A DNA stretch of 64,000 nucleotides from Paucibacter_B soli (GTDB lineage Bacteria; Pseudomonadota; Gammaproteobacteria; Burkholderiales; Burkholderiaceae_C), in NCBI RefSeq assembly GCF_037482845.1, contig NZ_JBBHJW010000011.1, positions 124,001 through 188,000 on the forward strand, read 5' to 3'. The notes under the pieces were generated by a model that worked only from the letters and a program-made list of their open reading frames with translations, had not been told where the DNA came from and did no database searches. A program made the position numbers and the translations under genes. Positions within the stretch are counted from its first letter, which is position 1, and the number at the start of each line of letters is the position of its first letter. Positions 28,401 through 36,618 of the stretch are shown one piece after another.

Positions 28401-29026
28401 TAGCGGCGCGCATCGGCCTCGGTGCGGGCGCCCTCGCCCAGCATGTCGTAGCTGAAGCTGAGCTTGGGCTCGGACTTGCGCTCGCTGTCAGCCTCGCCCA
28501 TGGCCTCCTTGATGTTGCGGCCCAGCACGAACTGGCGGCCCAGCAGCTGGATCGCGCGCACCGTCGCGGCCACCACGGTCTGCGCGCCCAGGCGGGTCAG
28601 GAGGCCACCCTCGCCATCGGCGTCGGGCAGGAATTTCTTGGACAGCGAGATGGCGCTGGCCGAGAGGCTGGCCAGCATCTTGTGCGGGCCGTCGGAGCCG
28701 CCCTCGAACTGGGCACGGCCCAGTTGGTCGGCCGTCAGCGCGATCGCGGTGGGCGCGTCGGGCACGCGCAAGAGCGCCTCGGCCAGGCGCATCAGCGCCA
28801 GGCCCTCGGCGCTGGTGATGGGGTATTCGCGCAGCAGCGATTCCATCGCCCAGAAGGGGGCGGGGTTGTCGCGCACATGCTGGACCCAGGGCGTGGCCTG
28901 ATTGATCACCGCCGCCCAGTCGGGGCCGGCACCAAAGGCGGCCACCAGGCCGTTCAGCACCGTCATTTCATCGCGGTAGGGGTTGGGCAGTCGGGCGGTC
29001 TCGGGCGGCAAGGCGAAAGCAGTCAT
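25424..29026 (-). CDS. putA: Bifunctional proline dehydrogenase / P5C dehydrogenase PutA (long form)
   Basis: Oxidises proline to glutamate in two steps with channelling of the intermediate. At 1200 residues this is a long-type PutA. The N-terminus has no ribbon-helix-helix DNA-binding domain, so it should not self-regulate. The proline dehydrogenase barrel (about 180-480) includes HFMVRLVKGAYWDGE and CRVYAPVGEHRDLLAYLVRR. The aldehyde dehydrogenase part (about 570-1000) has FTGSTQVAQ, the catalytic Glu in IAETGGLNAM and the Cys in AGQRCSALRLL. A degenerate C-terminal ALDH-like extension follows. It is divergent from an Lrp-type regulator, its likely activator. Confidence 0.96.
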   Translation of the reverse strand: MTAFALPPETARLPNPYRDEMTVLNGLVAAFGAGPDWAAVINQATPWVQHVRDNPAPFWAMESLLREYPITSAEGLALMRLAEALLRVPDAPTAIALTADQLGRAQFEGGSDGPHKMLASLSASAISLSKKFLPDADGEGGLLTRLGAQTVVAATVRAIQLLGRQFVLGRNIKEAMGEADSERKSEPKLSFSYDMLGEGARTEADARRYHAAYVTAIEAIASGRKAEAPETADGISIKLSALFSRYEVLQRERVYAELLPRVWQLIEKAAQANINLTIDAEEVDRLELSLELLDALAARIASHFPQWRGFGLAVQAYQTRALEVVDEVARIARQHGLHFMVRLVKGAYWDGEIKRAQEQGLEAYPVFTHKQHTDVSYLVCAQRLIQHADVIYPQFASHNAGTIAAILQMAKAAGANFELQRLHGMGEGIHREAIKDGSIACRVYAPVGEHRDLLAYLVRRLLENGANSSFVHQLADPSVKPAELLASPLTQLQKHSALPLPARLYQDHQGLGRRNSTGVDLTVLAQRAPLAQALAECQVLPVAEATPEQVDAAMVRLQAGFAGWNATPADQRAAVLRRAADALDARLPEFCALLVKEAFKTQGDCVAEVREAVDFLRYYADEAEQHGGAMQGRGVFVCISPWNFPLAIFAGQVVAALVVGNTVAAKPAEQTPFVALKMVELLHQAGVPEDALVLLHGPGETVGARLTAAPQTAGVCFTGSTQVAQIINRTLAAKQGPVVPLIAETGGLNAMLVDSTALPEQVSDAVVQSAFRSAGQRCSALRLLCVHESIADGVIEMIAGALKELWVGQPAELATDVGPVIDDEAFANIAHHVERLKREAKLIAEAPVHDAVPRLIKPVAFEIRKASELGQEIFGPVLHVLRWSGEPDAVIAQINALGYGLTLGIQTRIDSRALRLADKARIGNVYVNRNIIGAVVGVQPFGGEGMSGTGPKAGGPNYLWRFAAQPDAGVAPAATAEPAPASAQVDLSAINTLRVGHAHWSEVALETRVAAVQRATAGLDEAMARALRAHAQQAQRGLATKVLPGPTGESNELRLHGRGVIAVLAQGASPAELAGAVGAALLAGNAVALLGAASGDALRLALLRGGVAAEALALLPGDAGTQRALLQHPELAGVCIAAAGNGSARALVQALAERKGAILPLISAAEAANPQHQYRFAAEQTLTINTAAAGGNAALLAGVH

Positions 29027-29130
29027 GGCATCCCCCAGTTCGGGAAGAAATTTAGCGAAGACCTGAACTTTATTCGCGCACCTCTTGGATTAAATTCCGA
29101 TCATCTGCGGATCGGTAGTGAGAAATCCAT
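29027..29130. promoter_or_regulatory. putA / Lrp-type regulator divergent promoter
   Basis: A 104-bp gap visibly richer in A and T than its surroundings (aagaaattta, ctttattcg, ggattaaattcc). AT-rich divergent gaps are the usual binding targets of Lrp-family regulators. The half-palindromic gatcatctgcggatcg also lies here (about 29098-29113). No exact operator can be assigned by eye. Confidence 0.5.
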
Positions 29131-29607
29131 ATGAGCAGCGAAGCCGACAACACCCTCGACAAGATCGATGCCCGCATTCTGCGCGTGCTGCAGCAGGATG
29201 GGCGGATTTCCAATCTCAAGCTGGCCGAGGCGGTGCACCTCTCCCCCACCGCGGTGCTGGAGCGCGTCAAACGCCTCACCCGCGAGGGTTACATCCTGGG
29301 CTACGAGGCGCGCCTCAACCCGGCCAAGCTGGGCGCGGCCATGCTGGTCTTCATCGAAATCCTCTTGGACCGCACGGTGCAGGATGTGATGGACAACTTC
29401 AAGGCCGCGGTGCAGGCGCGCCCCGAGATCCTGGAATGCCATCTGGTGGCGGGCGGCTTCGACTACCTGCTCAAGACCCGCGTCTCCGACATGAGCGCCT
29501 ACCGCGAGTTCATCGGCAGCGTGATCTGGACCCTGCCGGGCGTGCGCGAGACCCGCACCTATGCGGTGATGGAGGAGGTGAAGAACAGCACGGCGCTGCC
29601 GATCTAG
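29131..29607 (+). CDS. Lrp/AsnC-family transcriptional regulator (PutR-like)
   Basis: A 158-residue regulator with an N-terminal helix-turn-helix (DARILRVLQQDGRISNLKLA, then LSPTAVLERVKRL) and a C-terminal RAM ligand-binding domain (ILECHLVAGGFDYLLKTRV). It is divergent from putA. In several proteobacteria an Lrp homologue in this position activates putA in response to proline, so a PutR/BkdR-like role is likely. The PutA here lacks its own DNA-binding domain, which fits. Confidence 0.9.
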   Translation: MSSEADNTLDKIDARILRVLQQDGRISNLKLAEAVHLSPTAVLERVKRLTREGYILGYEARLNPAKLGAAMLVFIEILLDRTVQDVMDNFKAAVQARPEILECHLVAGGFDYLLKTRVSDMSAYREFIGSVIWTLPGVRETRTYAVMEEVKNSTALPI

Positions 29608-29732
29608 GAAGTTCAAGCCCCTCCCCCATCGGGGGGGCCACCCCCTTCGCTCCCACCCGCGTGTGATGGGAAGCCGGGGCTGCGGCGCCCAAACTGGATC
29701 TCACATCAGGCCGCTATCCAGGAACCCTCGCC

Positions 29733-29903
29733 ATGCAGTTTGCCACCAGCCAGCCCCGCCAGCCGCAGCAGCCAAGCGCGAACTGCGGTTGGTTCGACTC
29801 CAGCCTGGAGCTGCGCCAAGGCCTGGACGTGCATGAGCTGTCGGACCTGGAACTGCTGGCCTTGTGGAGCGAGATCAAGCCGGCGCAAGCGGCCTTGAAT
29901 TGA
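29733..29903 (+). CDS. Small hypothetical protein (56 aa)
   Basis: A 56-residue ORF opening MQFATSQPRQ and containing GWFDSSLELRQGLDVHELSD. The pattern W-F/Y-(E/D)-S-S-x-(E/D)-L-x-x-G-L is one I associate with small conserved proteins of Burkholderiales, so a real gene is likely, although the ribosome site is weak. Function is unknown. It converges on the PAP2 gene and the two overlap by 29 bp. Confidence 0.55.
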   Translation: MQFATSQPRQPQQPSANCGWFDSSLELRQGLDVHELSDLELLALWSEIKPAQAALN

Positions 29904-30549
29904 CGGAATGCTGCTGCCGCCGCCGCAACAACTCCAACCGGGTATAGGGCTGCTCGCGACCGGAGAGCTGCAAGCTCAGCTGGACGACCCAATCGTGCGT
30001 GCGCGCGCGCGGTGCGGCCACCGGCGCCAGCAGCAGCAAGGCCAGCGCGCTGGCCGGCAACCAGATCGGCAGCACCAGTCTGAGCCGGAACTGGCCGTGC
30101 AGCGCCCACAGGCTGACGGCCACACCAAGCAGCAAGCCAGACAAGGCCTCGGACGCCGAGTGTGCGCTCACCTGCACGCGTGAAAAGGCAACCAGAGCGG
30201 CCAGAGCTAGGCCCAGTCCAAAGCCCCAGGGTCGGCCGCGCAGAGCCAGCCACCCCGTCACCGGCAGCACCGCCGCGGCACACATGGCATGGCCCGAGAA
30301 GCCGGTGAAGTCCCAGGCGGCGAGGCCCAGGCCCCAGCCCAGGAAGGCCAGCTTGCTGGCGGTGGTGAGCGCCACCGCCGCCGCCAGCGCGAGCAGCCAG
30401 CGTCGCGCCAGGGCGGCCTGCCTGCCATGCCAGGCCAGCCAGGCGGCGCCGGTCAAGGCCAGCGGCAGCAGCAGCTGGGCCTCGCCCAGGCGCGTGAACA
30501 GGGGCCAAAACAAGTACGGTGGGGAGCCAGGGTTTGCTGCAAGAAGCAT
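29875..30549 (-). CDS. PAP2-family membrane phosphatase
   Basis: A 224-residue membrane protein with about six helices. Two of three PAP2 motifs are clear: SGHA in FTGFSGHAMCAAAVLP and SRVQVSAHSASE, where Arg and His form the phosphatase site; the first motif is weak. Family members dephosphorylate lipid phosphates such as undecaprenyl pyrophosphate or phosphatidic acid. It follows the c-di-GMP gene by 18 bp and may share its transcript. Confidence 0.85.
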   Translation of the reverse strand: MLLAANPGSPPYLFWPLFTRLGEAQLLLPLALTGAAWLAWHGRQAALARRWLLALAAAVALTTASKLAFLGWGLGLAAWDFTGFSGHAMCAAAVLPVTGWLALRGRPWGFGLGLALAALVAFSRVQVSAHSASEALSGLLLGVAVSLWALHGQFRLRLVLPIWLPASALALLLLAPVAAPRARTHDWVVQLSLQLSGREQPYTRLELLRRRQQHSVNSRPLAPA

Positions 30550-30567
30550 GGGGCCGAGCTTAAACGC

Positions 30568-32850
30568 TCAGGCCAGATGCAGCTGCATGAGCGGCGCCTT
30601 GCGCACCGGCTCCTGCCTGGGTAGCACGAAGTCCTCGGCCGGCATGGGGCGGCCGTAATGCCAGCCCTGGGCCCAGTCGCAGCCCTCGCGCCTGAGCCAT
30701 TCGGCCTGCTCGGCGGTTTCCACGCCCTCGGCCAGCACGTCCAGGTTGAGGCTGCGCGCCAGCACGATGACGGTGCGCGCGATCGCGGCGACGTTGCTGT
30801 CGCTGCCCAGCTCGTGCACAAAGCTGCGGTCGATCTTGAGCGTCTGCACCGGCATGCGCTTCAGGTAGGAGAGCGAGGAATAGCCGGTGCCGAAATCGTC
30901 GATCGCCACGCGCACGCCGCGGCTGGCCAGCTGGCCCAGCAGCGCGATGGCCTGCTCGGCATCCTCCAGCAGCAGGCTCTCGGTCACCTCCAGCTCCAGG
31001 GCCTGCGGCGGGCAACCGGTTTCCTTCAGGATGACGTCGACGGTGTCGATGAAGTCCGACTGGCGCAGCTGGCGCGCCGACACATTCACCGCCACCTGCT
31101 GGGGCTTGCCGGGCTGACCCTGCCAGCGCGCCGCCTGGGCGCAGGCCTGCTCCAGCACCCAGCGGCCGATCGGGATGATGAGGCCGGTATCCTCGGCCAG
31201 CGGGATGAATTCGGCCGGCGAGATCGGGCCGCGCGTCGGGTGGCGCCAGCGCAGCAAGGCCTCGGCGCCCACCAGCGCACCATCGGCCAGGCGCACCTGG
31301 GGCTGGTACTCCAGCCGGAATTGCGCCGCCTCGTTGGCATGGCGCAGCGCGTGGGTGAGCTCGAAGCGCTGCTGCACCACCTGGGTCAGCTCGGGGCGGT
31401 AGGCTTGCACGGTATTGCGCGCATGCACCTTGGCGCGGCACATCGCGGCCTCGGCATTGCGCAGCAGATCGTCCACCGCCACGCCATCGGCGGGGAACAG
31501 CGCCAGGCCTATGCTGGCGCCCAGGTTGAAGCGCTGGCTGCCCACCAGAATCGGCTCGTCCATGGCCTGGATCAGGCGGTCGCCCAGGCGCATCGCGGTC
31601 TCTTCGTCCACCAGGCCGCTGAGCACCACCACGAATTCGTCCGAGCCCACGCGCGCCACCGAATCGCTGGCGCGCACCACGTTCACAAAGCGCTCGGTGG
31701 TGGTGCGCAGCACCTGGTCGCCGGCCTGGTGGCCGGCGATGTCGTTGACGTCGCGGAAACCGTCCAGGTCGATATAGAGCACCGCCACGCAGGTATGGTC
31801 GCGCTGTGCGATGCCGATCTGGCGCGCGATGCGGTCGCGCAAGAGGGCCAGATTGGGCAGGCCGGTGAGGCGGTCGTGCAGGCTCTGGTGCAGCAGCTCG
31901 GCCTCGGTCTGCTTGATGCGCGAGATGTCGGTCAGCACGCTCAGGTACTGCACCTCCTGGCCCTGCGATTCATCCGCCGGCACGCGCACCACCGTCAGCC
32001 ACACCGGCACGGTGTCGCCGTTCTTGTGGCGGTCCACCAGCTCGCCGCTCCACTTGCCGCAGCGCTCGACCTCGGCCCACAGGGCCTGCAGCTTGTCGGG
32101 GTCCTGCTCATCCTCGCGAAACAGCCCCGGCACCTTGCCCAGCAACTCGCTGCGGCCGAAGCCGGTGATCTCGCTGAGGGCCGGATTCAGGTCGCAGATC
32201 TGCAGCCGCGCGTCGGTGACCATGATGCCCTCGCCGCAATGCTCGAACACGGTAGCGGCACGGCGCGCCTGTTCCATCGCCTGCTGCAGCTGGGTCACGT
32301 CGCGCGCCACCGCCACCTGGCCCAGGTAATGATCGTCGTCGAACACCTCGGCCTTCATCACATCCAGGCACAGGCGCGATCCATCGGGCTTCTCGACCCA
32401 GTTGAGCACACGCTTGGCGCTGGTCTGCTTGGTCCATGTGGGGGGCCTGGCCAGATCGGCGTCGCGCCGGCCCATCAGCTGGGCCTCGTCGGCACCCACC
32501 ACGCTCGCGAAGGCCGGATTGCAGCCCTCGTAAGCGCCCTGGGCGTCCTTGAAATACATCGGGTCGGGGATGGCGTTGAGCAGGGCGCGCAGCTTGGCGC
32601 GGTCGCGACGCAGGCGCACAAGCTCCTCGCGGCGGCGGCGCAGGCGCACCCGCTGGCTCAGCACCAGGCTGAGCACCAGCCCCAGGGCCACGCCACCGGC
32701 CACGCACAGGGTGCTGAGCCAGAGGATGGCGTTGCCGCCGCTGAGCCCCAGCGGGTTGGCAATCGTCTCGGCAGTGGTCTGAGCGCCCGCCCACATGGGC
32801 CAGGCCAGCGCCATGGGCACGATGCGTCGGTGCAACAAGGTCAAGCTCAT
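30568..32850 (-). CDS. PAS-PAS-GGDEF-EAL c-di-GMP signalling protein
   Basis: A 760-residue membrane protein. The N-terminal hydrophobic stretch is followed by a helix (AILWLSTLCVAGGVALGLVL, residues 41-60) and a basic coiled region, two PAS domains (about 85-205 and 215-330), a GGDEF domain and an EAL domain. The EAL domain has an intact VGAEALLRW, IDDFGTGYSSL and KIDRSFV, so phosphodiesterase activity is likely. The cyclase signature reads RVGSDEF, with Ser in place of the second Gly, so cyclase activity is doubtful. Start at 32850 is the best of several in frame. Confidence 0.9.
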   Translation of the reverse strand: MSLTLLHRRIVPMALAWPMWAGAQTTAETIANPLGLSGGNAILWLSTLCVAGGVALGLVLSLVLSQRVRLRRRREELVRLRRDRAKLRALLNAIPDPMYFKDAQGAYEGCNPAFASVVGADEAQLMGRRDADLARPPTWTKQTSAKRVLNWVEKPDGSRLCLDVMKAEVFDDDHYLGQVAVARDVTQLQQAMEQARRAATVFEHCGEGIMVTDARLQICDLNPALSEITGFGRSELLGKVPGLFREDEQDPDKLQALWAEVERCGKWSGELVDRHKNGDTVPVWLTVVRVPADESQGQEVQYLSVLTDISRIKQTEAELLHQSLHDRLTGLPNLALLRDRIARQIGIAQRDHTCVAVLYIDLDGFRDVNDIAGHQAGDQVLRTTTERFVNVVRASDSVARVGSDEFVVVLSGLVDEETAMRLGDRLIQAMDEPILVGSQRFNLGASIGLALFPADGVAVDDLLRNAEAAMCRAKVHARNTVQAYRPELTQVVQQRFELTHALRHANEAAQFRLEYQPQVRLADGALVGAEALLRWRHPTRGPISPAEFIPLAEDTGLIIPIGRWVLEQACAQAARWQGQPGKPQQVAVNVSARQLRQSDFIDTVDVILKETGCPPQALELEVTESLLLEDAEQAIALLGQLASRGVRVAIDDFGTGYSSLSYLKRMPVQTLKIDRSFVHELGSDSNVAAIARTVIVLARSLNLDVLAEGVETAEQAEWLRREGCDWAQGWHYGRPMPAEDFVLPRQEPVRKAPLMQLHLA

Positions 32851-32978
32851 AGTTCCCAACAAACCTTTTATGGCGCCGGCGTCGGCGCAGGTCATCTTCA
32901 GAGCACCCCGGCACAGCGGGTGTTCCCTCGTTCTCGGCGTTTCGGAGTGTCGTGAGCTGGCTTGATACTGACTAGGGT

Positions 32979-35042
32979 TTACAGGGACGATGCCAAGCGC
33001 GTTCCCTGCAAAATTGCACGCTTTGCGTCCAGTTCGCCGGCTTCCAGCGCGCCGCCCACCAGATGCACCGAAACCCCGGCGGCCTGCAGCGGGGCCTGCA
33101 ACTCGCGCAAGGGCTCCTGGCCGGCGCACAGCACGATGGTGTCGGCCGCGATCAGCTGGCCGTCGGCGCGCTTCTCGCCATAGCTGACCCACAGGCCCTC
33201 GGGCGTGATCGCCTCGTAGTTGACCCCGCCCAGCATCTCGACGTTCTTCATCTTGAGTGCGGCGCGGTGGATCCAGCCGGTGGTCTTGCCCAGGCCCGCG
33301 CCGAGCTTGCCGGCCTTGCGCTGCAGGAGCGTGATGGCACGCGTGGGCGCCTCGGGCGCCGGCCGCAAGAGGCCGCCGCGCGTCTCGCTGGGGTCGCCCA
33401 CGCCCCAGTGGCGGCGCCAGGCGGCGGGCTCCAGGGTGAGCGACTGGCCGGCCTCCAGCAGGTACTCGGCCACGTCGAAACCGATGCCGCCGGCGCCCAC
33501 GATGGCCACGCGCTGGCCCACCGGCGCGCGCCCGGCCAGCAGCTCGATATAGCTCAAGACCTGACCCCGCGCCGCGCCCTCCTCCTGGCCCTTGATGCGC
33601 GGGTTGCGCGGCGTCACGCCGGTGGCCAGCAGCACCTCGTCATAACCCTTGAGCACGTCCACGCCCACGCGGGTGTTCAGGTGCAGCCGCACCCCCGTCA
33701 CCTCGATGCGGCGGCCGAAGTAGCGCAGCGTCTCCTGGAACTCCTCCTTGCCGGGGATGCGCTTGGCCATATTGAACTGGCCGCCGATCTCGCCGGCCGC
33801 ATCGAACAGATGCACCTCGTGGCCGCGCTCGGCCAGGGTGGTGGAGGCCGCCAGGCCGGCCGGGCCGGCGCCCACCACGGCGATCTTTTTCATGCGGCGC
33901 TGGCCGTCGGCGGCGATGGGAACGATCTTGAGCTCGGTCTCGAAGGCGGCGCGCGGGTTCACCAGGCAGGTGGAGATCTTTTGCGCAAAGGTATGGTCCA
34001 GGCAGGCCTGGTTGCAGGCGATGCAGGTGTTGATCTCGTCCGCGCGGTTCTCCCTGGCCTTCTTGACGAACTCGGGGTCGGCCAGGAAGGGCCGCGCCAT
34101 GCTCACCATATCGGCCGCGCCCTCGGCCAGCACGTTCTCGGCCACCTCGGGGGTGTTGATGCGGTTGCTGGTGATCAGCGGCGTGGTGATGCCCTCGGCG
34201 CGCAACTGATCGCGCAGCTTGTGCGTGACCCAGGCAAAACCGGCCCGCGGCACCGAGGTGGCGATGGTGGGGATGCGCGCCTCGTGCCAGCCTATGCCGG
34301 TGTTGATGATGGTGGCGCCGGCCTGGGCCACGCCGCGCGCCAGCTGCAGCACCTCGTCCCAGCTGCTGCCGTCGGGGATCAGGTCCAGCATCGAGAGCCG
34401 GTAGATGATGATGAAGTCAGGCCCCACCGCCTCGCGCATGCGCGTGAGGATCTCGAGCGGTAGGCGCATGCGGTTCGCGTAGCTGCCGCCCCATTCGTCC
34501 TGGCGCTGGTTGGTGTGAGCCACCAGGAACTGGTTGATGAAATAGCCCTCGGAGCCCATCACCTCGACGCCGTCGTAGCCGGCCTCCCGCGCCAGCTTGG
34601 CGCAGCGCACGAAGGCGCGGATCTGGCGCTCGATGCCGCGCGCGCTCAGCTCGCGCGGCGTGAAAGGCGAGATCGGCGACTGGATGCGCGAGGGCGCCAC
34701 GCAAAAGGGCTGGTAGCCATAGCGGCCGGTGTGCAGTATCTGCAGCGCGATCTTGCCGCCCTCGGCATGCACGGCCTTGGTGATGATGCTGTGGCGCCGG
34801 GCCGCGCCAGCGGTGGCCAGGGTGCCGGCAAAGGGCTTGGCCCAGCCCTCGATATTGGGCGCATAGCCGCCGGTGACGATCAGCCCCACCTCGCCGCGCG
34901 CGCGCTCGGCGAAGTACACCGCCATGCGCTCGAAATGCTTGCGCCCGTCCTCCAGGCCGGTGTGCATGCTGCCCATCAGCACGCGGTTCTTCAGCGTGGT
35001 GAAGCCGAGGTCCAGGGGGGCAAGCAGGTGCGGATAGCTCAT
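32979..35042 (-). CDS. fadH: NADPH-dependent 2,4-dienoyl-CoA reductase FadH
   Basis: Reduces 2,4-dienoyl-CoA during beta-oxidation of unsaturated fatty acids. The 687-residue protein has the FMN-binding OYE-like barrel first (PLDLGFTTLKNRVLMGSMHT, then QILHTGRYGY and active-site HTNQRQDEWGG), then the 4Fe-4S cysteines in CIACNQACLDHTF and STCLVNP, and an FAD/NAD(P) half starting KIAVVGAGPAGLAASTTLAE. All parts are present at the normal length. Start 35042 gives the standard MSYPHLLAPLDLG N-terminus. Confidence 0.95.
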   Translation of the reverse strand: MSYPHLLAPLDLGFTTLKNRVLMGSMHTGLEDGRKHFERMAVYFAERARGEVGLIVTGGYAPNIEGWAKPFAGTLATAGAARRHSIITKAVHAEGGKIALQILHTGRYGYQPFCVAPSRIQSPISPFTPRELSARGIERQIRAFVRCAKLAREAGYDGVEVMGSEGYFINQFLVAHTNQRQDEWGGSYANRMRLPLEILTRMREAVGPDFIIIYRLSMLDLIPDGSSWDEVLQLARGVAQAGATIINTGIGWHEARIPTIATSVPRAGFAWVTHKLRDQLRAEGITTPLITSNRINTPEVAENVLAEGAADMVSMARPFLADPEFVKKARENRADEINTCIACNQACLDHTFAQKISTCLVNPRAAFETELKIVPIAADGQRRMKKIAVVGAGPAGLAASTTLAERGHEVHLFDAAGEIGGQFNMAKRIPGKEEFQETLRYFGRRIEVTGVRLHLNTRVGVDVLKGYDEVLLATGVTPRNPRIKGQEEGAARGQVLSYIELLAGRAPVGQRVAIVGAGGIGFDVAEYLLEAGQSLTLEPAAWRRHWGVGDPSETRGGLLRPAPEAPTRAITLLQRKAGKLGAGLGKTTGWIHRAALKMKNVEMLGGVNYEAITPEGLWVSYGEKRADGQLIAADTIVLCAGQEPLRELQAPLQAAGVSVHLVGGALEAGELDAKRAILQGTRLASSL

Positions 35043-35245
35043 GGCGGCGCTCAGGAGAAAGTGGCGGGCCATGCTAGCAGTGGCCTCCACGGCGCTCATG
35101 CAGGCAAACCCCGCTTTGGAGAGCTTGCACTACTCGCACGCCCGCCCCGCCCAGACACAGTTCTTCACCGCCGCGACACGCTGGCACACCGCTCAGCAAC
35201 GTGGCCCGGTTGGAATCGCCCGGACCCTTTTTCCGGAGTGATCAG

Positions 35246-36535
35246 ATGCGATTCAAACCCTGGGCCCATGGCCTGCTCATGGCGGGCGCCAGCCTTCTGC
35301 TCGGCGCCTGCGGCGGCGGCAACAGCAGCAGTAGCGGCGATACCAGCTTGCGCCTGCTCAATGCCAGCAGCGGCTATGGTTCGCTGGACCTGACGGTCAA
35401 CAGCGTCAGCGTCAACAGCAATATCGCCTATGCCAACGCCGGCAGCTATGCCAGCGTCAGCACCGGCGCCACCAGCTCGCAAGTGCTGGCCAGCGGCGTG
35501 GGCACCACGGCGGCCAGCACCACGCCCTCGCTGGCCAGCGGCAGCCACTACAGCCTGATCGCCTACGGCTGGGCCGGCGCGCTGCGCACCACCCTGCTGC
35601 AGGAAGCGGAAGCCGCCGCCGACAGCGGCAAGAGCAAGCTGCTGGTGCTGAACCTGGCCAGCGACGCCGGTGCGCTCGACGTCTACCTCACCCCCGCCAC
35701 CGACAGCCTCGACAACGCCACGCCCATCGCCACCAACCTGGCCGGCGGCAGCGGCAGCGGCTACAACAGCATCAACGCCGGCAGCTACCGCGTGCGCCTG
35801 ACCGGCTATGGCAACAAGAGCGATATGCGCCTGGACATCCCCAGCATCACGCTGGACTCCACCGGCGTCTCCACCCTCATCGTTACCGCCACCGAGGGCG
35901 GCGTGCTGGTGAACGGCCTGCATGTGAAGCAGCAGGGCGCGGTGACGAACTACCCCGGCGCGGTGGCACGCGCCCGCGTGGTGGCCGCCGTCGCTGGCAA
36001 TGCCAGCGTGAGCGGGCTGCTGGGCGAGGTGAGCCTGCTGCCCAGCTCGGTGGCGCCCACCATCGGCGAGTACAAGACGGTGGCGGCCGGCAATAGCGCC
36101 AAGCTGGATCTGACGGTGAACGGCCAGGCCCTGAGCGTGGCCAACCCCAGCCTCAAGCCCGGCGGCGACTACACCCTGCTGGTGTGGGGCGATGCGGCCG
36201 CGCCGCAGCTGAGCCTGCTGGCCGACGACAACCGCCTGCCCACCACCCTCAGCAGCGCCAAGATCCGCCTCATCAACGGCGTGGCCAGCCTCAACACCGG
36301 CCTCACCATGAGCGTGGACTACAGCGCCATCGCCACCAATGTGGTGCCCGGCAGCAGCTCGGCCAATAGCAGCATCCCATCCAGCACGGCCTCGCTCTTG
36401 AGCGTCAGCTCGCCCACCTCGGGCACGCCGGTGTTCAGCATCGCCAGCCTGCCGGTGCTCTCCAGTGGCGTCTACAGCGTCTTCGTGATGGGCGGCGCCA
36501 GCAATATGCTGGGCACGCTGCGGCGCGAGCGCTGA
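35246..36535 (+). CDS. DUF4397-domain lipoprotein
   Basis: A 429-residue predicted lipoprotein with lipobox LLLGAC (Cys22) and a short Gly/Ser linker. The rest is repeated beta-sandwich modules of the DUF4397 type, with LRLLNASSGYGSLDLTVN near residue 34 and a related IRLINGVASLNTGLTMSVD late in the protein. Such proteins are surface or periplasmic and of unknown function. A CGGAGTG ribosome site precedes ATG 35246. No operon partner is evident. Confidence 0.88.
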   Translation: MRFKPWAHGLLMAGASLLLGACGGGNSSSSGDTSLRLLNASSGYGSLDLTVNSVSVNSNIAYANAGSYASVSTGATSSQVLASGVGTTAASTTPSLASGSHYSLIAYGWAGALRTTLLQEAEAAADSGKSKLLVLNLASDAGALDVYLTPATDSLDNATPIATNLAGGSGSGYNSINAGSYRVRLTGYGNKSDMRLDIPSITLDSTGVSTLIVTATEGGVLVNGLHVKQQGAVTNYPGAVARARVVAAVAGNASVSGLLGEVSLLPSSVAPTIGEYKTVAAGNSAKLDLTVNGQALSVANPSLKPGGDYTLLVWGDAAAPQLSLLADDNRLPTTLSSAKIRLINGVASLNTGLTMSVDYSAIATNVVPGSSSANSSIPSSTASLLSVSSPTSGTPVFSIASLPVLSSGVYSVFVMGGASNMLGTLRRER

Positions 36536-36618
36536 CCGGCTCGTCGGCCCGACATCAGGCTTTCACAGACGCCCACTAGCATCGCGCCGCCGGTTGCCGG
36601 TATGCCCTGTCATTGCCC

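Noticed and set aside
25364..29134. A 1256-codon open frame on the + strand opposite putA
   Set aside because: Antisense shadow of putA with the same His/Gln/Ala/Gly-rich pattern. Every known motif is in the - strand frame.
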